Source of the DNA: Natrialbaceae archaeon AArc-T1-2 | Lineage (GTDB): Archaea > Halobacteriota > Halobacteria > Halobacteriales > Natrialbaceae | Direction of reading: 5' to 3' | NCBI RefSeq assembly: GCF_030273315.1 | Contig: NZ_CP127174.1 | Location: forward strand, 1,674,001 to 1,738,000 | DNA: 64,000 bases | Shown here: positions 33,751-42,406 of the stretch, one piece after another | Layout of the letters: each line of letters begins with the position of its first letter | Position numbering within the stretch: position 1 is the stretch's first letter | The notes under the pieces: model-generated | The model's database searches: none | What the model was told of the DNA's origin: nothing | The model's input: only the letters and a program-made list of their open reading frames with translations | Program-made: the position numbers and the translations under genes

Positions 33751-34995
33751 ATGCACCCGCCCTCGCTCCCGGACCGATCGATCGAGGCGTACGCTGCCGT
33801 GACGGATGACGATCGGCTCGAGCGGCTCCGAGAACTCACAGCGACGCTCGAGGACGCCCGCATCCTCCATCTCAACTCGACGGCGACCGGCGGCGGCGTC
33901 GCGGAGTTGCTCCGGTCGATCGTTCCCCTCTGTCGTGACCTCGGTCTCGACGATAACTGGCTCGTGATGGACGCCGGCGACGACTTCTTCGAGGTGACGA
34001 AGGCGATCCACAACGGGCTCCAGGGCAGCGAATCGCCGCTGACCGAGGCGATGAAAGCGACCTATCGCGAGGTAAACGAGCGAAACGCCGCCGAACTCGA
34101 GAAGACCTACGACGTCGTCGTGATCCACGACCCACAGCCGCTGGGTGCGATCGAGTCGATACGCGAGACGATGCCGGAGGCAGCGATCGTCTGGCGCTGT
34201 CACATCGACCTCACCGATCCCGTCGAGGAGTACCTGACGTTCGTCACCGACTACGCCGAGCAGGTCGACTACGCGATCGTCAGCCGATCGGCCTACGGGG
34301 CGGCGATCGATGGCCCGGAGACGAGCGTCGTCCACCCCTCGATCGACCCGCTGACGGCGAAGAACCGGTCGCTGGACGAGGAGACGGCAACGGCAGAGTG
34401 TGACCGACTCGATCCCCTCTCGTTCGACGCGCCGCTCGTGACGCAGGTGTCGCGGTTCGATCCGTGGAAAGACCAGTTCGGTACCCTCGAAATCTACCGT
34501 CGCGCCCGCGAGTCGATTCCGGAGCTGCAACTGGCGCTGGTCGGCGGGATGGCCGGCGACGATCCGGAGGGGCTAGAGCTGTACGAACGGGTCGCCGAGG
34601 AGGCGGTCGACGATCCGAACGTGCACGTGCTGACAGACCTGCCGGATACGGCGGTGAACGTCCTGCAGCGTCGGTCCGACGTCGTCGTCCAGAAGTCTCT
34701 CCGCGAGGGGTTCGGCCTCGTCGTCTCGGAAGCACTCTGGAAGCGTACCCCGGTGGTCGGTTCGAACGTGGGCGGCATCCCGCTTCAGATCGAGGACGGC
34801 CACAACGGCTATCTCGTCGAGCCCGAGGACGTCGAGAGCGCCGCGGACCACGTCGCCGGCCTCCTCGAGGACGACGAACGTCGACGACGGTTCGGCGAAC
34901 ACGCTCGCGAGCACGTCCGCGATCGGTTCCTGTTGCCCCGCCAGCTCGAGGAGCTACTCGAGATCTTTCTCGAGGTGTGCGACCTCGAGTCGTGA
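33751..34995 (+). CDS. GT4 glycosyltransferase, probable trehalose synthase TreT
   Basis: A 414-residue GT-B enzyme. The N-terminal segment H-L-N-S-T-A-T-G-G-G-V-A-E-L-L is the acceptor-side loop characteristic of trehalose glycosyltransferring synthase. The GT4 donor site appears as Q-V-S-R-F-D-P-W-K-D and R-E-G-F-G-L-V-V-S-E-A-L. TreT joins NDP-glucose and glucose to trehalose reversibly. The context supports this: a sugar nucleotidyltransferase and an ADP-dependent sugar kinase lie within 4 kb. Trehalose is a compatible solute in haloarchaea. The ATG at 33751 aligns best with the family; the frame opens 20 codons earlier. Confidence 0.83.
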   Translation: MHPPSLPDRSIEAYAAVTDDDRLERLRELTATLEDARILHLNSTATGGGVAELLRSIVPLCRDLGLDDNWLVMDAGDDFFEVTKAIHNGLQGSESPLTEAMKATYREVNERNAAELEKTYDVVVIHDPQPLGAIESIRETMPEAAIVWRCHIDLTDPVEEYLTFVTDYAEQVDYAIVSRSAYGAAIDGPETSVVHPSIDPLTAKNRSLDEETATAECDRLDPLSFDAPLVTQVSRFDPWKDQFGTLEIYRRARESIPELQLALVGGMAGDDPEGLELYERVAEEAVDDPNVHVLTDLPDTAVNVLQRRSDVVVQKSLREGFGLVVSEALWKRTPVVGSNVGGIPLQIEDGHNGYLVEPEDVESAADHVAGLLEDDERRRRFGEHAREHVRDRFLLPRQLEELLEIFLEVCDLES

Positions 34996-35055
34996 TCGCT
35001 GTGAATCGTCTTTGCGAATGTCAGCACTCAGTTAGGCATAAATATCTCGACAAGT

Positions 35056-35078
35056 GAGCGTATATTGTAATATCGCTC
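35056..35078 (+). terminator. Hairpin downstream of treT
   Basis: GAGCG and CGCTC enclose a second 5-bp pairing (ATATT/AATAT) with one bulged T, giving a 10-bp stem, followed by a short T-run. A second, weaker hairpin (AGCC..TCGTT/AACGA..GGCT, about 35085-35109) comes next. The two lie in an AT-rich 180-base gap between treT and the universal stress gene and probably end the treT transcript. Confidence 0.5.
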
Positions 35079-35175
35079 GAGTTTAGCCCTCGTTCTGAAC
35101 GACGAGGCTGTGCTGGTGTGTCGGTCTGCTATCATTCCCTACACCATTATCTGACGAGACGGTGAGTGGCTACCC

Positions 35176-36063
35176 ATGAGTCGGCTCATCGAGCGGGTGC
35201 TGATACCGACCGACGACAGCGACGGAGCTCTTTCGGGGGCGAAACGCGGGATCGCGCTCGCATCGCGGACCGGTGCCGACGTCCACGTCCTCTCGGTCGT
35301 CGAGACTGGCAACGAGCCGCCAGAGTACGACGACGAACTGCTCGCCTCGCTCGAGGCGCAGGCGGAGGGGGCGGTCGAGACGGTCGAGCAAATGGCCCGT
35401 GACTACGACGAGGAGGTCGACGTGACGACTGTGGTCAGACGTGGCATTCCGTTCCAGTCGATCAGGGAGTACGCCAACCGACGCGAGATCGACGTCGTCG
35501 CTATGGGAACGACGGGACGGGCCGGGATCGACCGAATCCTGCTCGGCAGCGTCACCGAGAACGTCCTCCGGACCGCTCGAACGCCCGTGCTCGCGGTGCC
35601 CCCGAACGCGGACCAGCCCGCGATCGACGACGTGGCGTTCGATCGGCTCCTCCTGCCGACCGACGGCAGCGACGGCGCCGAGATCGCAGCCGAGTGGGGG
35701 ATTGCCCTTGCAGATCGGTTCGAGTCGACCGTTCACGCGCTGTACGCCATCGACACGAGTCCCTTCTCGGCGATCGGTGACGAGGTCCCGGAGGCGCTCG
35801 GACACCGAGGGGAAACGGCGGTCGAGTCCGTCCGGAAGCGTGCCGGCGACGCCGACGTCGACGCCACCGGATCGATCGCGACCGGGTCGCCGACGGACGT
35901 CATCCTCGAGTACGCGACCGACGAGGACGTCGATCTGATCGTCATAGGGACCCACGGCAGGACGGGAATCGGACAGTGGTTCCTGGGGAGTGTCACCGAG
36001 AACGTCGTTCGTCAGGCCGACGTCCCGGTGTTCTGTGTACCCGTCAGCGCCGACTCGCCGTGA
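35176..36063 (+). CDS. Tandem universal stress protein (two UspA domains)
   Basis: A 295-residue protein made of two UspA domains (about 5-140 and 152-290). Each starts with the strand V/L-L-I/L-P-T-D-D/G-S and ends with an ATP-binding G-x2-G-x-G-x8-G-S-V-T-E-N-V loop (GTTGRAG... and GTHGRTG...), so both halves look able to bind ATP. Haloarchaeal genomes carry many such proteins. The function is protective or regulatory and otherwise not defined. It has its own upstream gap and no obvious operon partner. Confidence 0.88.
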   Translation: MSRLIERVLIPTDDSDGALSGAKRGIALASRTGADVHVLSVVETGNEPPEYDDELLASLEAQAEGAVETVEQMARDYDEEVDVTTVVRRGIPFQSIREYANRREIDVVAMGTTGRAGIDRILLGSVTENVLRTARTPVLAVPPNADQPAIDDVAFDRLLLPTDGSDGAEIAAEWGIALADRFESTVHALYAIDTSPFSAIGDEVPEALGHRGETAVESVRKRAGDADVDATGSIATGSPTDVILEYATDEDVDLIVIGTHGRTGIGQWFLGSVTENVVRQADVPVFCVPVSADSP

Positions 36064-36096
36064 TGGTCGTCGTCGCGTTCGGCCACGGCCGATCCG

Positions 36097-37059
36097 TCAC
36101 TTCGGAATCCGCGTGTACTCGCCGATCATCGCCTCGACGAACTCGCGGTCGCCGAGCGTGGCTCCGTCGTCGACGATCGATCGCTGCAGGGTCGTTCCCT
36201 CGAGCGTCGCGTCCGGGAAGACCACCGCCCGCTCGAGGTCGGCGTCGACGACGGTCGCGTCTGCCATGACGTGGACGTTCGATCCGATCGTCGCGTTCTC
36301 GACAGTCGCCGAGTCGACGACCAGCGACTCGCCGTCCAGTTGCCAGGAAACGGCGTCTAAGTAGCTCTCCCGCGTACCGACGTCGAACCAGCTGCCGTCG
36401 AACGCGTAGGCGTAGGTCGGCTCCCGGGCCTGGAGCCAGGAGACGAACCAGCCGGGTTCGTCCGGGTCGTTGCCCTCTTCGAGGTACGTCTCGAGCAACG
36501 ACAGCGTCTCGCGGGGAAACGCGTAGCAACCGATCGAGACGCGCGTCCCCGGCGGGTCGTCGGGTTTTTCCTCGAAGTCGACGACGCGATCGTCCTCGAG
36601 ATCGACGACCCCGTAGGACCTGGCCCGTTCCCGGTCGCCGACGTCGTAGACGGCGATCGTCGGCCCTTCGCGTCGGTCGAAGTACTCGAGGAAGTCCGCG
36701 ATCGAAAAGTCGAAGACGTTGTCGCCGGCGATCACCAGCAGGTCGTCGTCGACTCCCTCGCGCTCGACCAGCTGGCCGAGTGCCCCGACGACGCCAAGTT
36801 TCTCGTCTTCAGCGTGCGTCTCCTCGATCGACAGCCGCGGTTTGTCGTAGTCGCCGTCGGCCAGGTGGGCCTCGAAGTCGGGAGCGAAGCGTTCGTTCGT
36901 GCTGACGTAGACCGTCTCGATCCGGTCGTCGGCCTCGAGTTTGGCGTACAGTCGATCGAGGACGGTGGCCCCCCCGAGCGGGAGGAACATCTTCGGGCGG
37001 TGTCTCGTGATCGGCCACAGCCGGGTCGCGTAGCCGCCGGCGAGGACGACGGCGTTCAT
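36097..37059 (-). CDS. Sugar-phosphate nucleotidyltransferase
   Basis: A 320-residue NDP-sugar pyrophosphorylase. The nucleotide loop G8-G-Y-A-T-R-L-W-P with R-P-K-M-F-L-P-L and the V-I-A-G-D-N-V-F-D metal site show an intact catalytic domain. The C-terminal 70 residues carry the hexapeptide-like repeats of a short left-handed beta-helix (A-T-I-G-S-N-V, A-V-V-F-P-D-A). It would make NDP-glucose or a similar donor, and lies near the TreT gene that needs such a donor. Which nucleotide it uses cannot be seen. ATG at 37059 is the only start that preserves the N-terminal strand. Confidence 0.87.
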   Translation of the reverse strand: MNAVVLAGGYATRLWPITRHRPKMFLPLGGATVLDRLYAKLEADDRIETVYVSTNERFAPDFEAHLADGDYDKPRLSIEETHAEDEKLGVVGALGQLVEREGVDDDLLVIAGDNVFDFSIADFLEYFDRREGPTIAVYDVGDRERARSYGVVDLEDDRVVDFEEKPDDPPGTRVSIGCYAFPRETLSLLETYLEEGNDPDEPGWFVSWLQAREPTYAYAFDGSWFDVGTRESYLDAVSWQLDGESLVVDSATVENATIGSNVHVMADATVVDADLERAVVFPDATLEGTTLQRSIVDDGATLGDREFVEAMIGEYTRIPK

Positions 37060-37336
37060 CGGCTCACCTCGCCGGTCGCTCCCGGCTGTCGACCCCGTCG
37101 TTTCGGCTCGGCCTGCGCGAATCGACTCGGTTCGCGTCCGTCGAACGGTCGCCTGTGTACACGCATACGTATCCGGGCGGTCCCCTCCGAACTCCCACGA
37201 CGTCAGGTATAACGTTTTCACCCCCGCGATCCCCGGCTGGACCGACCCACAATCGTGGCGACCGGTTCGACCCGATCGACGGCCGGTGCGTATCGGGCAC
37301 AGCATTAACCCGCTGGGTATGGGAGTAGCCGGCGAG

Positions 37337-38713
37337 ATGACCGACGCCCGCACCCAACTCGAGGCCGACGTCGACGCACTCGAGGGTTTACCGGTGTTCG
37401 TCGCCTACAACGCGAACGTCGACGCGATCGTCCGGGTCGACGAGGAACTCGAGTCGTTTCTCGAGCGGCCGTCCGATCCCGGAACGGCGCTTCCCTCGAG
37501 CCCGCTCGAGTCCAAACGCGAACTCGCGGCGGCGATCGCGCACACGATGGCGGCCGGCCGGGGCGACGAGATCGCGATGGCAGACGCGTTCGCGCGGACG
37601 CTCGAGGCGGAACTCGAGCCCGACAGCCAGCAGATGGGCGGTCAGGCGGGGATCATGACGAACCTGCTCACCGCGCTGGGGACGTCGCCGATCACGTACA
37701 CGTACCTGGTCTCCGAGCGACAGCTCTCGATGTTCGAACGCCCCGACGAGGTGGGGTATCCGACCGTCGAGGACGGACAGGTGCGCTACGTTCCCCTGCC
37801 CGACGCCGTCAACACGGATCGGACGAAGATCAACTGGGTGTTCGAGTTTCGGAAGGGTGACGACCTCTTCGGCGTGACTGCACGGGAAGATACCCGGTTC
37901 ATCGCCGCCTCGAGACCGCCGGAGTTCGACCTGAGCGCGGGCGAGCTCGACGAGCGAGTCGGCCAGGTCGGCGAGGTCGTCGACGGCGCGTTACTGGCGG
38001 GGTATCACAACCTCACGCCCGACCACGTCGAAGACGGCTACGAGGAGACACACCGCCACGCACGCGAGGTCATCCGCCGACTCCGGTCGGGAGGCGACGT
38101 CGACGTCCACATCGAGTACGCCGTCACCCACGACGACGACCTCAGAGAGAGCATGTACGAGTGGATCTTACCGGCGGCGAACGTCGTGGGCGCGGACACC
38201 CACGAGCTGACCATGCTCCACGACGACGCGGGGATCGACGCCGTCGCAGAGCCGCCGTCGGAGGCGACACCGTTCGAACCGGACGAGATTCTCGACCACT
38301 ACCGGATGCTCGAGGCGGTCCGCGAGGAACTCGGCGTCGACTGTCTCCAGTTGCACGCGATGGAGTACCACCTCGCCGTGATGGAATCGTATCACTCGCC
38401 GGAGGCGCTTCGCCGGGGGCTCGAGTTCTCCGCCGTCAACGCCGCAGCCAAGGCCGCGAAAGGTGAGATAACGTCACCCGCGGACCTGGAGACCGGACTC
38501 GAGTACGAGCCCTCGGCGATGGGGCGGGACGCAATCGAGTTGCTGGCAGATCATCTCGGCGAGACGGCCGAGGATGGGGTTCTCGTGACCCCCACAGTGG
38601 CTGCCTGTCCCAACCGCGTCGTCGACGACCCGGCGGGAACGGTCGGCATCGGCGACATCGTCTCGTCCTCGAGTTTCGTCCTCGAACTCGCCGTTGCCAA
38701 CGACCGCGGCTGA
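37337..38713 (+). CDS. ADP-dependent sugar kinase (ADP-glucokinase/phosphofructokinase family)
   Basis: A 458-residue ribokinase-like enzyme of the ADP-dependent family. It has the N-terminal Y-N-A-N-V-D-A-I strand, the G-G-Q-A-G-I-M loop near residue 98, and the C-terminal catalytic motif G-T-V-G-I-G-D-I-V-S-S-S-S-F with the G-x-G-D catalytic Asp. ADP-dependent glucokinase and phosphofructokinase are known mainly from Thermococcales and methanogens, where they run a modified EMP pathway. Here it stands beside a trehalose-type locus, so phosphorylation of glucose is attractive, but the substrate is unproven. Start could also be ATG 37319. Confidence 0.83.
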   Translation: MTDARTQLEADVDALEGLPVFVAYNANVDAIVRVDEELESFLERPSDPGTALPSSPLESKRELAAAIAHTMAAGRGDEIAMADAFARTLEAELEPDSQQMGGQAGIMTNLLTALGTSPITYTYLVSERQLSMFERPDEVGYPTVEDGQVRYVPLPDAVNTDRTKINWVFEFRKGDDLFGVTAREDTRFIAASRPPEFDLSAGELDERVGQVGEVVDGALLAGYHNLTPDHVEDGYEETHRHAREVIRRLRSGGDVDVHIEYAVTHDDDLRESMYEWILPAANVVGADTHELTMLHDDAGIDAVAEPPSEATPFEPDEILDHYRMLEAVREELGVDCLQLHAMEYHLAVMESYHSPEALRRGLEFSAVNAAAKAAKGEITSPADLETGLEYEPSAMGRDAIELLADHLGETAEDGVLVTPTVAACPNRVVDDPAGTVGIGDIVSSSSFVLELAVANDRG

Positions 38714-38733
38714 GACCCACTCATACGGATGGC

Positions 38734-38943
38734 TCAGTCCGATTCGAGACGCGCCCACGGCGAGGTCACCTGGACGTACGCGACGACGCCTACCAGAAGC
38801 AGGAGGTAGAACTGCCACCGCGTCCAGCTCCCCGAGAGCGCGAGCAACGTCACGAGCAACACCCACAGTGCAATCGCGAGGAGGTCCGCGAGGAGCCGCC
38901 AGCCGTTCGCAACGATCGTTCGCCAGCGACTCGTGCGTGTCAT
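38734..38943 (-). CDS. Small two-helix membrane protein
   Basis: A 69-residue protein with a basic N terminus (MTRTSRWR), two hydrophobic helices (about 18-38 and 43-60) and a short polar tail, so both ends probably face the cytoplasm. No family was recognised. It begins two bases after the stop of the trypsin-like protein gene and is likely co-translated with it. It might be a membrane partner or accessory of that exported protein. Confidence 0.6.
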   Translation of the reverse strand: MTRTSRWRTIVANGWRLLADLLAIALWVLLVTLLALSGSWTRWQFYLLLLVGVVAYVQVTSPWARLESD

Positions 38944-38945
38944 GT

Positions 38946-40118
38946 TCAGAAGTGATAGCCGTACTTCTCGGTCAGTCGGTAAGCGGCGGTGCCCCAGACG
39001 TAGTTCTGTCCCGGCCACCACGTCCGGGCGTTGTTGAATCCCGCGATGAGGACGCCGTCTTCGATCGCCTCCGGATCGGGATGGTAGCTCACCGAACCGC
39101 TGTCGCCGTCGGTCATGTCCATCTCTTCGCCCCACCGAATCTGGTCGCGCCGGCAGTACTCGTCGGTGAGACAGGTCACCGCGTCGATCCCCTGGATGTC
39201 GCCGGTCGTATGCCCCGTCATAGTGCCGACTTTCTCGAGCGGTTCGTCTTCGGCGACGAGAGTGGCTAACCCGAGCCGGGTGAACTGACCACGGACGCGT
39301 TCGGTGACTGCTCCGTCGAGTCTGCTATCGGGTTCGTAGCCGTCGACCGGGGCGGCGACGACGACGTCTTCGACGGGATGGTCGTGACGAATGCGTGCGA
39401 CCTCGACCTGATCTAGATCCTCGTTCTCCCGATCCAGGATCGGGACCTCGAGAGGCTCGTCACGCGGGTCGTCGATCGACGCGTAGGCGTGACTTGCCGT
39501 CGCGAAGCAGGGTCCCTCAGTCGGGTGATACAGCGCCGGCGCGAGCGTCGCTAAGTCGCCGTCGGTCTGGCAACCGATCCCGCCTGGAATGGGCTCGCTT
39601 ACGGTCTCGGCGAACGTGGGCGTGACGTCTTCGTGACCGTCCTCGAGTTCCTCGACCGTCTCGACCACCTCGACGTCGTGAGGGATCCCCTCGAGGAGCC
39701 GTCCGATGGTGTCGATCGCCCGATCGAACTCCTCGGCGACGATCTCGACCGAGATACGTGCGCTGCCGGAGTCGTAGCCGCCGGGTACGACCGTGCTGCC
39801 GAGATAGCCCGCGATCGGCGTCTGAGCGAGGAGATCGTTCAACTCGACGGCCTTCGTGACCGCAGCGTACCAGTCTTCGGGAACGGGTCGAGTCCGTTCG
39901 GTGATCGAGGTCGGATCCGACGGATCGTCCCTGACCAGCGCCGTCACGACGGGGATCGTCTCACTTCCGGCCGAGAGAAACTCCTCGGCACCGAGTGCGT
40001 GTGCCACTCCCAGCGCGTACGCGCCGGTCCCGACCGTCCGGAGGAACTCGCGCCTGCTCGCCCCCTCGAGTCGCTCACGAACCGTCGCGATTCGATCGTC
40101 GGAATCCTGTTCTGACAT
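38946..40118 (-). CDS. Tat-exported trypsin-like (S1) serine protease homologue
   Basis: A 390-residue protein with a twin-arginine signal (S21-R-R-E-F-L-R, then a hydrophobic TVGTGAYALGVAHALG stretch). The C-terminal half shows a chymotrypsin-fold triad: A-S-H210 after a cysteine (C204), D251 in V-E-D-V-V-V-A, and G-D-S340-G-S. This indicates a secreted endopeptidase, although the region between residues 60 and 180 is an unrelated acidic domain. ATG at 40118 begins the Tat n-region; an upstream in-frame extension does not. It shares a transcript with the following small membrane protein gene. Confidence 0.72.
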   Translation of the reverse strand: MSEQDSDDRIATVRERLEGASRREFLRTVGTGAYALGVAHALGAEEFLSAGSETIPVVTALVRDDPSDPTSITERTRPVPEDWYAAVTKAVELNDLLAQTPIAGYLGSTVVPGGYDSGSARISVEIVAEEFDRAIDTIGRLLEGIPHDVEVVETVEELEDGHEDVTPTFAETVSEPIPGGIGCQTDGDLATLAPALYHPTEGPCFATASHAYASIDDPRDEPLEVPILDRENEDLDQVEVARIRHDHPVEDVVVAAPVDGYEPDSRLDGAVTERVRGQFTRLGLATLVAEDEPLEKVGTMTGHTTGDIQGIDAVTCLTDEYCRRDQIRWGEEMDMTDGDSGSVSYHPDPEAIEDGVLIAGFNNARTWWPGQNYVWGTAAYRLTEKYGYHF

Positions 40119-40430
40119 GCTTCGATAGCCGCCTGGACGAGTCGTGAGCCGACAGTGACGGGTGGACACGCCGAGATCTCGAGACGAACTGTCGCCTTCG
40201 GCGAATCGGACGGTTTCGTGTCGACTCTCGTAAACGCCCACGTACCGGCTGATCGCGGTCTAGCGATACTCTCGGTGGTAGTACCGAAGGTCGTTATGCC
40301 TGCATTCTACGCTATTGATAACCGCTGTCGTGCGGTTGCGACACGACTCCCGCCGTCTTCGTCGGACGGCTACCGACCGACGCCACCAGCAGGTTTTTTC
40401 GCTCGGTCGTCCTACGTGTGGCTGTTTCAC
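40119..40430. other. Intergenic region with no supported gene
   Basis: This 312-base gap separates the divergent trypsin-like and flavin-protein genes. It must hold both promoters. No hairpin, repeat or ORF with family features was seen. Frames crossing it extend the flavin protein upstream but are serine/proline-rich and unlike the domain. Confidence 0.4.
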
Positions 40431-40886
40431 ATGCCACCGGAGTTTACCGAGTCGGAGACCGAACTGAGCCACGAGGCGTGCGAGGAGATCCTTCGGGACC
40501 GGGGAACCGGCGTTCTGTCGCTCGCCAGCGGAGACGAGGCGTACGCGGTGCCGATCTCGTTTGGCTACGCAGGAGAGACGGAGACGGTCTACGTGAGCTT
40601 TCTCGGCTACTCGGCCGACAGCGAAAAGGTCGCATTCGCCGAGGACACCAGCCGTGCGTCGCTCGTGACGTACGACGTCCGCGGGAAGTTCGACTGGACG
40701 AGCGTGGTGGTCCGTGGACCGATCCGCGAGATCGACGACGACGAGTGGGACGGTCTCGTCGATGCCATCGAGGACAATGCCTGGTATCCGAGCCTGTTCT
40801 CCACGTCAGACCCGCAAGGGAAACTGCGCGGGTTCGCACTTACGGTCGAAGAACTCAGCGGACTCGAAGACGACTCGGGCGCCTGA
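40431..40886 (+). CDS. Pyridoxamine 5'-phosphate oxidase-like flavin-binding protein
   Basis: A 151-residue FMN split-barrel protein. It starts with the L-x-R-x-x-x-G-V-L-S-L-A strand and then A-Y-A-V-P-I-S-F-G-Y. The FMN-phosphate region is S-E-K-V-A-F, and V-V-V-R-G-P-I-R-E-I is the later barrel strand. Members bind FMN, F420 or haem; the cofactor here is not evident. The ATG at 40431 gives the usual size for the family. Confidence 0.82.
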   Translation: MPPEFTESETELSHEACEEILRDRGTGVLSLASGDEAYAVPISFGYAGETETVYVSFLGYSADSEKVAFAEDTSRASLVTYDVRGKFDWTSVVVRGPIREIDDDEWDGLVDAIEDNAWYPSLFSTSDPQGKLRGFALTVEELSGLEDDSGA

Positions 40887-40985
40887 CATCCACCACACGG
40901 CTAAAGCCGATGGGCTTTCGCCTCGCTACCGCTGTAATCGGGCCGCTTTTTCGAGTGCTGACAGGCGACGCCACGACCGTCGACG

Positions 40986-41660
40986 TCACTCGCCCATGAC
41001 GGCGATCTCGTCTTCGAGCCACTCGCGGAACCAGCGGACGCGTTTGAGTCGCTGGTGGGCGATGCTCTCGGCGGTATCGCTTCGGACGCGGTTTGCAGCG
41101 TCGATACCCCGTTCCATCACCCGATCGACCATTTCGTCGGCGTCCATGTGAGACCGTGCCTCATAGCCCATCCGCAACAGAATCAACGCCGTCCCGTTCG
41201 CGCCGACTTTATCGAGCAGGTCGGCCTCGACGAGACACTGGGCCTCGAGCGTGAGGTCCTCGAGATCGCCCTGGTAGGAGTGGTTCTCGATGGCACGACA
41301 CACCTGCTCGACGAACGACTCTGGATACTCGCCACGAGACTCGAGGTACTCTCTGGCGACGCGTGCGCCGGCTTCGGCGTGCAGTTCCTGATCGGTCTCG
41401 AGTTTCGCCACGTCGTGAAAGAGGGCAGCGACGCGCGTGACGTCGACGTCTGCGCCTTCGCTGCGGGCGATCTCCTCGGCGAGGTCGACCACGTTGAGGA
41501 TGTGGTTGTGCCGGTACTCCGCCGAGTGCCAGGGGTACCAGCGCATCCGTCCGCCCTCGTCTTCTTTCTCGACGCTGGCAGCGAGATATTCGAAGACGAA
41601 CTCCTGCATCGCCTCGAACTCGGCGTCGCTTACCTTCGTTTCTCTTATTTCGACGCCCAC
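40986..41660 (-). CDS. HD-domain phosphohydrolase
   Basis: A 224-residue metal-dependent HD hydrolase. Metal ligands are H51/H53 (R-H-N-H), the H82-D83 doublet (F-H-D-V-A-K), and H in E-N-H-S-Y plus D in E-A-D-L-L-D-K further on. The substrate may be a nucleotide or phosphoester and is not known. The start is GTG at 41660: a GGAGGG Shine-Dalgarno stretch (41668-41673 on the minus strand) sits seven bases upstream, one of the few strong ribosome sites in the window, and GTATAATG (about 41693-41700) is a TATA element. Confidence 0.85.
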   Translation of the reverse strand: MGVEIRETKVSDAEFEAMQEFVFEYLAASVEKEDEGGRMRWYPWHSAEYRHNHILNVVDLAEEIARSEGADVDVTRVAALFHDVAKLETDQELHAEAGARVAREYLESRGEYPESFVEQVCRAIENHSYQGDLEDLTLEAQCLVEADLLDKVGANGTALILLRMGYEARSHMDADEMVDRVMERGIDAANRVRSDTAESIAHQRLKRVRWFREWLEDEIAVMGE

Positions 41661-41989
41661 GAGAGATCCCTCCGCAGCATACGAGCGGTAGTCATTATAC
41701 GAATGATAGGCCGATTCGCTCTTTAGCCTTTGGTTCGGTTGCTTCGCTGTGAAAGGCTCGGACAACGCCGCCCTCGGACGGCCAATCTCGTGACGTTCGT
41801 GCCAACCGATACGTCTGTCCGGGACGGTGTGCCCGGCCCTCTCGACGGCGTCGTCACGGCTCGCGGTCGGGAGTACAGCGGCTGTCGCGACAGGTACGAT
41901 CACTGCCACGAACGACGAGACGAGGAATGTCGAAACAATCCTTGGTATTTTCCGTTAAAGTCAAACGAGAGCGTCCGAAACACTGTAGC
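41661..41989. other. Divergent intergenic region, promoters only
   Basis: This 329-base gap lies between the HD hydrolase and the mutase subunit. It contains the ribosome site and TATA box of the HD gene at its left end. At the right end the A+T-rich GGTATTTTCCGTTAAAG (about 41944-41960) may be the promoter of the mutase subunit. No other feature was recognised. Confidence 0.4.
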
Positions 41990-42406
41990 ATGGGTAGCGA
42001 ACAAGAGCAGGAATCGATCCGGTGTCTGGTAGCCAAAGTCGGTCTCGACGGTCACGACCGTGGCGCACACGTCATCGCACGTGCGTTTCGCGACGCCGGA
42101 TTCGAAGTGATCTACTCCGGGTTGCACAAGGCTCCGGAGGAGATCGTGCAAGCGACGGTCCAAGAGGACGTCGACGTCTTGGGTATCTCCATCCTCTCGG
42201 GAGCACACAACACGCTCATTCCGAAGATCATGGACGGCTTAGAGGAGTACGACGCGGCAGCGGATACGCTCGTACTGGCCGGCGGCGTCATCCCGGACGA
42301 GGACAAGGAAGGATTGAAAGAAGAAGGCGTCTCGGCGGTGTTCGGTCCCGGCACCTCCATCGATGAGACGATCGAGTTCGTCCGCGAGAACGCCCCGGAG
42401 CGATGA
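41990..42406 (+). CDS. Methylmalonyl-CoA mutase, cobalamin-binding subunit
   Basis: A 138-residue B12-binding domain. The signature D20-G-H22-D-R-G25 supplies the His that coordinates cobalt, followed by the S-I-L-S-G and L-A-G-G-V-I-P loops that hold the nucleotide tail. As a free-standing subunit it must pair with a separate catalytic subunit, which is not in this window. It overlaps the meaB gene by four bases (ATGA). Together they serve conversion between methylmalonyl-CoA and succinyl-CoA. Confidence 0.93.
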   Translation: MGSEQEQESIRCLVAKVGLDGHDRGAHVIARAFRDAGFEVIYSGLHKAPEEIVQATVQEDVDVLGISILSGAHNTLIPKIMDGLEEYDAAADTLVLAGGVIPDEDKEGLKEEGVSAVFGPGTSIDETIEFVRENAPER

